Made by a program: the position numbers and the translations under genes
Origin: Dermatophagoides farinae
Taxonomy: Eukaryota; Arthropoda; Arachnida; Sarcoptiformes; Pyroglyphidae
NCBI RefSeq assembly: GCF_024713945.1
Contig: NC_134683.1
Coordinates: forward strand, 3,969,501-4,033,500
DNA length: 64,000 nt
Direction: 5' to 3'
The notes under the pieces: generated by a model
The model's database searches: none
Seen by the model: the letters and a program-made list of their open reading frames with translations, nothing else
Told to the model about the DNA's origin: nothing
Part shown: piece after piece, positions 24,701 to 35,000 of the stretch
How the letters are laid out: each line of letters starts with the position of its first letter
Position numbering within the stretch: the first letter of the stretch is position 1

Positions 24701-27700
24701 GAATTCTTCAGTCGTTTTCCCCGAGTTTCTTTTCGGGCATTTTTTCTTCGGTTGGTTTGAAACTAATTTCGGGCTTCGTTTTTTCAGCCACATCATCGGA
24801 TTTCTTTTGTTTCTTCAAGACAAGTTTCTTTTTATCTTCGACTAATTTAATTTCTTCTTTTGTTTCAGTTTGGTCTTCTGGTTTCTTATCATCCGGTTTT
24901 TTAATCTTTCGGATAATTTTCTTTGGTTTACCCGTTTCATCCATCACAACATGCTCATCGGGTTTCTTTTCATAATCTTCAGGCATTTCATTTTCTGGTT
25001 TTTTGACTTTTTTGATTTTTCTTACGATTTTCTTGCCTTCCGATGTTTCAGTGATTTCTTCAATTGTCTCCACAACATCGGAAACTTCAACGAATTCCAA
25101 TTTTTCTATTGGCTGCTGTTCTTTTGATGTCGTTTCATGTGGTTTTTTCACTTTTCGTATAATTTTCTTTGGTTTTTGACTAATTTCATCCACCACAATA
25201 TGTTCATCAGGTTTTTCCTCATATTCTTCTGGTTTCGTAACTTTTGGTTTTTTAATCAATTTAATTCGATGAATAGTTTTCTTTTGATCATCATCGATGA
25301 TTTCACTATCTTCAATTGTTTCGATAACTTCAGAAACTTCAACGAATTCCATTGTTTCTATTTCGCTTGATGATTGTTCGATAGTTTCTTCCATTGGTTT
25401 TTGCATTACAGGTTCATCATCATAGTGTTTAATTTTTGTTATTATTTCTGGCTCTTCAAATTCTTCTTTTTCAGATTTCTTTGGTTTTTTAAGAATGATT
25501 TTCTTTTTATCTTTGATCATTTCAATATTTTCTTCACTGATTACATCTTTTTCGGGTAATTTTGGAATTTTTCTGATGATTTTTCTTGGTTTACCTTGAT
25601 CATCGGATAATAAATGTTCATCTGGTTTTGTTTGATAATCTTTGGGCTTTTCATCTTCGGGTTTCTTTACTTTTTTCACTTTTTTAATGATTTTTCTTTT
25701 ACCTTCAGGTGATTCGATTATTTCATCAATAACTTCGACGATATCTGCTATTTCAACAAATTCAGTAATTGTTGTTGATTCATCTACTTCTTCTTTCAAT
25801 GGTTTTTTATCGTCTGGTTTTTTCACTTTTCGAATGATTTTCTTTGGTTTTTTCATTTCATCAACGACTACCAAGTCGCCTGGTTGTTCTTTGTATTCTT
25901 CTGGTCTCTTTTCTTTTGGTTTTTTAACCAATTTGATTTTGTGTACGGTTTTCTTGTCGCCTTGAGGTGTTTCTTCAATTTCTTCAATTGTTTCTACCAC
26001 TTGAGAAACTTCGACGAATTCTGTAAGTTCGTAAATATCGGCAAATTCTTCTTTTGTTTGCTCTGGTTTCTTTTCTTGCTCAACTTCATGAGTTGGTTTG
26101 AAACTGATTTCGGGTGTCGTTTCTTCAGTCACATCATCGGGTTTCTTTTGTTTCTTCAAGACAAGTTTCTTTTTATCTTTGACCAATTCAATTTTCTCCT
26201 CGAAAACAACATCACCAGGTTTTCGGAGTTCTTTAATCACCTTTTGTGGTTTACCAGTTTCATCTACAACTACATGTTCATCTGGCTTCTTTTCATATTC
26301 TTCTGGTAACTTTTCTTCTGGTTTCTTTATTTTCTTCACCTTGTTGATGATTTTCTTTTTGCCTTCTGGTGTCTCGGTAATTTCTTCGACAACCTCGACC
26401 ACTTCAGCCATTTCAACGAATTCAGTTGGCTTTTCAGGCTTTTCCTCGGATTCAGGTTCTTCTGATTTTCTAATTTTTCGAATGATTTTCTTTGGTTTTT
26501 TCGTTTCGTCTACCACAACATGATCGCCTGGTTGTTCTTTATATTCCTCCGGTTTCTTAGCTTTTGGTTTTTTCACCAATTTGATTTTGTGTACGGTTTT
26601 TTTGTCACCTTCAGATGTTTCTTCAATCTCCTCGATAGTTTCAACTACTTGAGAAACTTCGACGAATTCTTTCATCTCGATTTCCATCTTTTCTTCGGTC
26701 GTTTCTTCAGGTTTTTCTTCTATAGTTGGTTTGAAACTAATTTCGGGCTTTGTTTCTTCAACAACTTCATCTGGTTTTTTCGTTTTCTTTAAGACAATCT
26801 TTTTCTTGTCTTTTGTTAAATCAACTATCTCTTCAGAAACTGCATCACCCAGTTTTGTGATTTCTTTAATCACCTTTTGTGGTTTACCAGTTTCATCGGA
26901 CAAGATGTGTTCGTCCGGTTTTTTCTCATATTCTTCTGGTAATTTCTCTTCAGGTTTCTTTATTTTCTTCACTTTTTTCATAATTTTCTTTTTACCTTCT
27001 GGTGTTTCAGTCATTTCTTCAACAACCTCGACTACATCAGCCAATTCAATAAATTCAGATGGCTTTTCAGGCATTTCTTCAGATTTTTCATCGGGTTTTT
27101 TCATTTTTCGAATGATTTTCTTTGGTTTTTTCGTTTCATCCACGACTACCAAGTCGCCAGGTTGCTCTTTGTATTCTTCTGGTTTCTTTTCTTTTGGTTT
27201 TTTAACCAATTTGATTTTGTGTATGGTTTTCTTGTCACCATCAGGAGTTTCTTCAATCTCCTCGATTGTTTCAACAACCTCGGATACTTCGATGAATTCT
27301 TTCATCTCAATTTCGGTTTTTTCTTCTCTAGTTTCTTCTGGTTTCTTTTCTGGCATTTTTTCTTCAATTGGTTTGAAACTGATTTCTGGTGTCGTTTCTT
27401 CAGCCACATCATCGGGTTTCTTTTGTTTCTTTAAGACAATCTTTTTCTTATCTTTGGTTAAATCAATCGTCTCTTCAGAAATTACATCACCAGGTTTTGT
27501 GATTTCTTTGATCACCTTTTGTGGTTTACCAGTGTCATCAGATAAGATATGTTCATCTGGCTTCTTTTCATATTCTTCTGGTAACTTTTCTTCTGGTTTC
27601 TTTATTTTCTTCACCTTTTTGATGATTTTCTTTTTGCCTTCTGGTGTCTCGGTAATTTCTTCGACAACCTCGACCACTTCAGCCATTTCAACGAATTCAG

Positions 27701-30700
27701 TTGGCTTTTCAGACGTTTCTTCAGGCTCAGGTTCTTCTGGTTTTCTAATTTTTCGAATTATCTTCTTAGGCTTTTTCGTTTCGTCTACCACAACATGATC
27801 GCCTGGTTGTTCTTTGTATTCCTCTGGTTTTTTGGCTTTTGGTTTTTTCACCAATTTGATTTTGTGTACAGATTTCTTGTCGCCATCAGGTGTTTCCTCA
27901 ATTTCTTCGATTGTTTCCACAACCTCGGAAACTTCAACAAATTCTTTCATCTCGATTTCGGTTTTTTCTTCTGTCGTTTCCTTTGGTCTCTTTTCTGGTT
28001 TATCATCTGTTGTTGGTTTGATGCTAATTTCGGGTTTCGTTTCTTCAACAACTTCATCTGGTTTTTTCGTTTTCTTTAAGATAATCTTTTTCTTGTCTTT
28101 CGTTAAATCAATCGTCTCAGAAACTACATTACCCGGTTTTGTGATTTCTTTGATCACCTTTTGTGGTTTACCTGTTTCATCGGACAAGATGTGTTCGTCC
28201 GGTTTTTTCTCATATTCTTCTGGTAACTTTTCTTCTGATTTCTTTATTTTCTTCACCTTTTTGATGATTTTCTTTCTGCCTTCTGGCGTTTCGGTGATTT
28301 CTTCAACCACCTCGACTACATCAGCCAATTCGATAAATTCCGTTGGCTTTTCAGGCTTTTCCTCGGATTCATGTTCTTCTGGTTTTCTAATTTTTCGTAT
28401 GATTTTTTTTGGTTTTTTCGTTTCGTCTACCACAACATGATCGCCTGGTTGTTTTTTATATTCTTCTGGTTTCTTTTCTTTTGGTTTTTTAACCAATTTG
28501 ATTTTGTGTATGGTTTTCTTGTCACCATCAGGAGTTTCTTCAATCTCCTCGATTGTTTCAACAACCTCGGATACTTCGATGAATTCTTTCATCTCAATTT
28601 CGGTTTTTTCTTCTGTAGTTTCCTCTGGTTTCTTTTCTGGTATTTTCTCTTCAATTGGTTTGAAACTGATTTCTGGTGTCGTTTCTTCAGCCACATCATC
28701 GGGTTTCTTTTGTTTCTTCAAGACAATCTTTTTCTTATCTTTGAGATCAATCTCTCGTTTTGATTCAGTTTTGACTTCTGGTTTTTTGATCTTTCGGATT
28801 ATTTTCTTTGGTTTACCCGTTTCATCTACAACCACGTGTTCATCGGGCTTCTTTTCATAATCTTCGAGCTTTTTATCTTCAGGTTTTTTCACTTTTTTGA
28901 TTTTTCTTACAATTTTCTTTTTGCCTTCTGGTGTTTCAATAATTTCTTCGGTTGTCTCCACAACATCGGAAACTTCGATGAATTCCGTCATTGGAATTGT
29001 TTCTTCTGTTATTTGCTCTGGTCTTTTGGATTTGCGTATGATTTTCTTTGGTTTTTTGGTTTCGTCCACCACAATATGATCACCAGGTTGTTCTTTGTAT
29101 TCTTCTGGTTTCTTGGCTTTTGGTTTTCTCACTAATTTAATCTTATGAGTTGTTTGCTTATCACCTTCAGGTGTTTCCTCTATTTCTTCGATTGTTTCAA
29201 CAACTTCTGATATTTCAACAAACTCTTCAGTGATTGTTTCAATTTCAGGATGAATTTTTTCTTGTATTATTTGTGTTGGTTCATGTTCAATTTTTTCAAC
29301 AATTTCTCTTGGTTTTTCTTCATCTTTTTCATCAGATTTCTTTGGCTTTTTCAAGACAATCTTTTTCTTGTCTTGATCTGATATTTCTTTGGGTTTTTGG
29401 ATTTTTCGTATGATTTTCTTTGGTTTACCAGAAATATCGGATAACATGTGTTCTTCTGGTTTCTGGAGATATTCTTCAGATTTTCCATCTTCTGGTTTCT
29501 TTACTTTTTTCACTTTATGTTTTATGATTTTTTTACCACCAGGTGTTACGGATATTTCATCCATAGTTTCCACGATATCTGTGATTTCTATGAATTCAAG
29601 AATTTGTCTATCCTCATCGGGTAGTATTTCGATTGTTTCGTCACTAGTAGGTTTTTTCACACGTTTGATAATCTTCTTTGGTTTCTTTGTTGTTTCTTCA
29701 ATCAAAATATGTTCACCCGGTTTCTCTTGATATTCTACCGGTTGTTTTTCTTTGGGTTTTTTAATCAATTTAATTTTGTGCACTTTTTTCTTGTCGTCTA
29801 CTTCTTCTTCGATTATGTGGACGACATCAGCTATTTCCATATATTCAGCCATTTCTGTTGGCTTTTCTTCTTCTTTGGTTTCTTTTGGTTTTTTCAATAA
29901 AATTTTCTTTTTATCTTTTTCATCCGGATGTTTGGCATGAATTCGGATAATTTTCTTCGGTTTTCCACTTATATCCGAAAGCATATGATCATCAGGTTGT
30001 TTATCGTATTCTTCGGGTTTTTTCTCATCATGTTTACGGATTCGAATAACTTTTTTCGAAACACGTTCACTTCCATCTGGTGTCGATTCAATTTGAGCAA
30101 TTGTTTCGATGATATCAGATATTTCGATAAATTCTAATCTTTTTTCATCATCTTTTTGCTCATCATCGATGGATTTTCGTAAGCGACGTATAATTTTTAT
30201 CGGTTTTTTCGTCTCACTTTCAATGACAACATGATCACCAGGTTTTTCTTCATATGGAATTGGCTTTTTATCATCTGGTTTTCGTACTAATTTAATTTTA
30301 TGAACCGATTTTTTATCACCTTCAGTTGTTGTTTCTTCAATCTCTTCGATTGTTTCGACAACTTTGTATATTTCAATAAATTCCGGTAATTCTTCTGGAT
30401 ATTCTTCTTCTGTTGATTCTTTTGGTTTTTTACATTCTTCTTCTGTATCGGGGATTTGTTTTGTTATCGTTGCTAATATTGTGGTGGTAGGTTTGGTTTC
30501 AACGATTTCTTTCGGTTTTCTTGCCATTCTAATGATTTTCTTTAGTTTACCCATTTTATCAGCAAGTAAATGATCACCGGATTTAGGTTCATAATCAATT
30601 GGTTTTTGATCTTTAGGTTTTTTAACTTTTCGGATTTTATGTCGTATAATGTTTTGGCCATCCGGTGTTTCGGTCATTTCTTCCACCGTTTCAATGATAT

Positions 30701-31177
30701 CGGAAATTTCAATAAATTCGAATGATTCCGGCGATGGTTTTATTGTTTCTACAGTTGTCACGGGTTTTGGTTGTTTTCTCCGAATTATTTTTTTCGGTTT
30801 CATTGTTTGATCATCAATCACAAAATGATCATCCGGTTCTTCACGATATTCAATCGGTTTTTGATCTTCTGGCCGTCTGATTAGTTTAATTTTATGTTGA
30901 ATTTTTGGTTTTTCTTTTTCGTCATAACTTTCGATCACTTCAATTGTTTCAACGACATCTGATATTTCAATAAATTCCTCGATATCTAAATCGTATGGTC
31001 GTTGTTCAATCGTTGTTTCTGGTTCTTGGTCAATCTGCTGCTTATCTGTTGCCTTTATGACACGTTCCAATTTGATTGGTTGATCTTGTTTCGGTTCGAT
31101 TTTCTTTGGTTTTCGTACGATTTTCCTGATGATTTTATCATCCGGTTGTTGTTGTTGTTGTTCTTCATAGACGACAT
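9748..31177 (-). CDS. sls: Exon E16: 21.4 kb PEVK-like exon of super-repeats and 67-residue repeats
   Basis: About 7,140 codons read in one frame except for a one-base break at 24715-24722. From 31177 to about 20300 the protein is made of 211-215-residue super-repeats: EFVEVSEVVETIEEIEET, KIKLVKKPKEKKPEEYKE, then GDHVVVDETKKPKKIIRKI, a second half with EELPEEYEKKPDEHILSD, and LKKQKKPDDVAEETTPEI. At 21936-22170 a non-repetitive, helical-looking island interrupts them. From about 20300 down to 9748 the units are about 67 residues long (MIETTEVIETIEETPEGD, then KKIVKKIKKVKKPK and an acidic tail), interspersed with two other modules. Composition is Glu/Lys/Pro/Val/Ile-rich with almost no aromatic residues apart from Tyr and Phe at fixed repeat positions. 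The role inferred from the family is molecular spring. Its left end is the donor of a tentative 57-bp intron; without it the exon runs on to base 1. Confidence 0.9.
13620..14440 (-). repeat. Tandem 201-bp (67-residue) repeats
   Basis: The phrase ATTGTCTCGATTACTTCGG or a close variant on the plus strand occurs at about 13770, 13971, 14172 and 14373, an exact 201-bp step. The encoded unit is ELIETTEVIETIEMTPEG, KKIVKKxKKTKKxK and EEKPEEMKPEIKDTKPTEEE. Confidence 0.85.
20330..31150 (-). repeat. Array of 211-215-residue PEVK super-repeats
   Basis: The plus-strand tag GGTTTGAAACT (or close variants) marks one fixed point per unit. It recurs at about 20973, 21618, 22701, 23340, 23976, 24753, 26095, 26728, 27370, 28015 and 28657. 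Most steps are 633-645 bp, that is 211-215 codons. The longer steps hold inserted sequence (the helical island; extra half units). From about 28800 to 31150 units are more diverged. Confidence 0.85.
24708..24722 (-). other. Single-base frame break inside E16
   Basis: The right-hand frame ends EKKLGEND and stop at 24708. The other super-repeat copies read a short TTT run here (GTCGTTTCC), whereas this copy has GTCGTTTTCC followed by CC. Removing one base restores EKKLGETTEEFTEMEP and joins the two long open frames perfectly. The extra base sits in the T run at 24715-24718 or the C run at 24719-24722. A homopolymer error in the assembly is most likely; a true truncating variant would remove more than 8,000 residues. 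Confidence 0.9.
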
Positions 31178-31491
31178 CTTTTAATTTTTGAATTAATTGA
31201 AGATTATTTGTCATCATCAAATTGAGAGCATTTTTTGGAGCGTTTTATAGCGTATAGTGTCCATTCAGAAAACATCCAATGGATTGCGGTTGCATGGTGA
31301 TGTGGTGGTAGAAGGTGGTGGCGGTGGTGTTTGCGAAAAATGCCACACACAGCATCATCATACACAAGCAGAAGTAGAGCTTAAATGATAATTTCATATT
31401 GCTTTTTTGGGGGATTTATCATACCAATTCTCGGCCATTTTCATCATAGAAAATTTAAAAGCTGCATTCATTCATTTAATTTTATACATAC
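31178..31491 (-). other. Intron between E15 and E16, 314 bp
   Basis: GTATGT donor at 31491 and TTAAAAG acceptor at 31178. The region is AT-rich with a GTG/CCA-rich patch near 31300-31330; I see no exon in it. The acceptor has a weak polypyrimidine tract. It is chosen because its phase turns the leftover G of E15 plus AT into an Asp codon and keeps the long frame open. Confidence 0.6.
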
Positions 31492-31558
31492 CTTGATCAA
31501 TTTGTTCTGTTTCCAGTTCTGGCTCCTTGGATTCTTCAGCACGTGGTTCATGATCATC
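31492..31558 (-). CDS. sls: Exon E15: short acidic linker exon
   Basis: A 67-bp exon between acceptor ATAATTTCAG|GATGATC and donor GATCAAG|GTATGT. It encodes DDHEPRAEESKEPELETEQ and a little more, leaving one base that E16 completes to Asp. Glu/Pro-rich composition fits the surrounding spring. In the other two frames it either stops at once or does not fit E16. Its small size makes it a candidate for alternative splicing, though skipping it would shift the frame. Confidence 0.6.
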
Positions 31559-31719
31559 CTGAAATTATGTGATGAAACAAAAAAAAAAATTCAAAAGTAT
31601 TAATTTGATTCTTCCATTTGAGATTTTGATCACGATTTTTTGTCCAATTAATAAAATTGATTAATTAAATTTTTTTTTCATATACAACTCAATAGTTTAG
31701 TAGTAATGGTAAATGTTAC

Positions 31720-31964
31720 CGTTAGTTTTGGTTGGTGGTGGTGATCGGTATGAATTTGGTTAATGACAACACTATATTCTACACAGGTAAATGAATCAAT
31801 CATGGAACTGGCAATTATTGTGATGGGTTTGGTGGTAGTTATAGTAGTAGTAGTAGGTGTTGTTGGTAGTAATGGTAGGTGTTTGTCAGTAGTAATAATA
31901 TGATGATGATGAGGATGAAGATGGTCTCCACGATAATTATTGTCGATAATGGTAGTTGATTCGC
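31720..31964 (-). CDS. Exon E14 (tentative): His/Thr-rich linker exon
   Basis: E13 ends with one base over, but E15 can only be read in phase 0, so an intervening coding segment of 3n+2 bases is needed. The sequence right after a good 56-bp intron (acceptor TTTAATTTAG|GCGAAT) stays open for more than 80 codons and reaches a possible donor (TAACG|GTAACA) of the right phase, giving 245 bp. The peptide is His/Thr/Ile-rich (RGDHLHPHHHIITTDKH), unlike the Glu/Lys repeats around it. An earlier donor (ACCTGT|GTAGAA) would also keep phase. Transcript data could replace this model. Confidence 0.35.
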
Positions 31965-32020
31965 CTAAATTAAATGAAAAATAAAATTAGAAATTTTCCA
32001 GTGATTTACAGGAAACATAC

Positions 32021-35000
32021 CTGGTTGTTGCAATCCGATTATTGGAGATTTATCGATAATTTCAAATCGTTTTTGATCTCGATGATCATCATCATCATGA
32101 TCTAATTTTGATTCCACTTTACGTCGTACTATTTTCATTTTTGATTTTTGTTCCGGTTTTTCCGATTGTAAATCATCGGTAATTTCTTCAATCGATTTAT
32201 CTATGAGAGGCTGAATTTCAGTCGAAAATTTTGGTATCGTTCGACTTTTCTTCGTTATTCGTTTATGACCATCTGGCATTGTTTCTTCTTCAATAATTTC
32301 TTCAATCAATTCATCAATCATTATATAGTCGTCATCGACAATAGGATGATGTTCAATGATTTCGTCTGGAACACGTTGTTCAACTTCTTCCATCATCATC
32401 ATTGATTTGATCGACAATTCAGGTTTAGTTTTTGGTTTTCGAATCTTTTTGATTTTTCGTTCAAATTTCTTCCGAACGCCATCTGGTGTCATTGATTCTT
32501 TATGTTCAATAATAATTTCTTCTTCAGAATGTTTCTTCTGATCTTTTTTTATTTGATCAAATGGTACCATTGTTTCTTCAGATACGGCTGCTGGAAATTC
32601 ATCAGAAATTTCCTGCGATGGAAGATTGATTATTTCTTCAAAAATTTCCGTCTGAATATCTTCGAAAATTTCCTTTTCATCAAACACTTGTTCAGTGATG
32701 GCAATTTCACGACATTCTTGTTGCTCATCTGATTTTTGTAAAATTTTTTTCAACGATAATGTTTTTGTATATAATTCCGGTTCAATCGTTTCTTCATCAT
32801 CGGAAGCCACATGTTTGGAAATTATTTTTTCCGGCTTCGCCATCATCATCATTTCATGGCATGATTTCTCGTCGTCAATTATTTCAATTGATGATGATTT
32901 GATTGGCTGCTTTCGTATGATTTTAATTTTTTTAGACTTATCATCTCTAATTTTGGTTTCACCATCTGGTCTAAGTAAATAATCAACTGGTCGTTCAATT
33001 ATTTCTTCATTATTACCATCGGATTTTCGTAATCGAATTCTTCGAATTAAAGATTTTTTCGGTTCATCAGTTGTGGTTGTTGTTGTTGATGATGATGATG
33101 TTGGAATTTCAACAATTTCTTCATCAATAATTTCAGATATTTCTTCAACAATATCTTTATCTTTGATGAATTCCGTTTCAATTATGCCGGGTTTTAATTT
33201 ACGTTGAATCAGAATCATTTTATTCTTGGCCGATTCATCATCATCATCAACGGGTATTTCGATCAATTTTTCCAACAATATTTTCTCTTCAGAAATTAAT
33301 TTTGATTGTCCACTATTATCAGATCGATATTTGCGTACGATTATTTTTTTCGGTTTTCGATTATAAATTTCAATTTCAGTTTTCTCCAACGATGGCAGCA
33401 CTGATGGTTCTTTGGGTTTCTGAAATTTTCGCTCAATAATCATACGTTTTGGTTCATTCGGTTTTCCAGTTGATGGAAATTCAATGATTTCTTCAGAAAT
33501 TAATTTCACTTTATCATCAATGATTTTGTCATCATCCATTGGTTCGATTTCTTCTTGTTTCTGATCAACAGGTTGATCAACAGCAACAACTTCTATCGTT
33601 CCATCGGATTTTTTCAATTTTTTTCGTCTAATAACCTTTTTCATTGTTTCATCCGGTTTTTCTGGTGATTCTGAAATTTCAACAATTTCTTCTGTAACAT
33701 CGTTTTGTTCATAGACGATTTCAGTACCATCTGGTTTCTGGATTCGTCTTTTAATTGTAAATTTTTTCGGTTCATCTGTCGATTTTTTGGGTTGAACTTC
33801 GATTTTCTCTTCCGATATGATTATACCTTCGGTGAGAAAACTGTTAATTACCATTTCTTTCGAATGGTCGTCGTCTGGTTTATATTTTCGTATGATCATC
33901 ATTTTCGGTTGTTTCTCTCCCTTCTCATCATCTGTTTCGATTATTTGTTCGATTATCTGTTCATTTCCATCATCAGGTTTTTTTGTTTTACGTCTTATGA
34001 TTTTCTTTTTCGCTTTTTCCGGTTGTTCAAATCGAATTTCGGTTATTTCTTCTTCTAATTTTTTGTCTTCTGGTAAATGTTGTCCAGTTTTATCGTCAAC
34101 AATTTCTTCAAGAACCAAATCTGATATTTGACCTTCAGTCAAAAGTTTCGGTTCAAGCGACGACAATTTTTTCGTCTTTTCTGATTCATCTTTTGCCTGG
34201 ATTTCTTCAGGAATCTTTTCAATGATTTCATCGGTAACATCTTTTTGTTCAACAATTTCATCACTGCCATCTGGTTTCTTCGATTTTCGTTGTTCATCGA
34301 TGATTTCATCTTTTTTATCAACATCTTCTTTTGTTTCCATTACTGGTTTGCGGACAATTTTCACTTTTTTCTGTTCATCATCTTCAATATCCAACTGCAT
34401 TGTCTTATCAACAGGTCGTTCCATAATTTCTTCAGTGCCATCTGGTTTTTTCACTTTTCGTCTTATGATTGATTTGAAGCTTGGTTCTCCTCCAGGTTTA
34501 TCACATGGTAGTTCGATGATTTCTTCGGAAATTATTTCGGCAATTTCTTCAACCACATCTTTGTCTCGAATGAATTCAGTTTCAACAATACCCGGTTTAA
34601 ATTTACGACGGAGCAATATTTTTTTCGGTTTTTCCGTACCTTCAAAAGGAACTTCGAGTATTTTTTCCAAGATGATTTTTTCCTCGTTAATCAATTTCGG
34701 TTTCCGATCTTCTGGCCGTTGACGATATTTACGTACAACAGTTTTTTTCGGTTTTTTCCCATATTCTTCAATTTCAATTTGCTCAATAATTTCTTTTGGT
34801 TCATCCGGTTTTTTCAATCGACGTGTAATGATTGTTTTTGTTGGTTCGCCCGATTTTTTGGGCAATTCTTCATGAATTTGTTCAGCAACGATTTCGACAG
34901 TTTCTTCAACAATATCTTCCGGTTTGATCGTGCTTAACTCGGGCATTTTACTGTCTTTTGGTTTTTTCAATTTTCTTGTTTTGAGAATCTTTTTAGTTTC

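Noticed and set aside
20330-31150. Tandem repeats considered as a CRISPR-like or satellite array
   Set aside because: Repeats preserve one reading frame, vary mostly at synonymous sites, and encode a coherent protein module.
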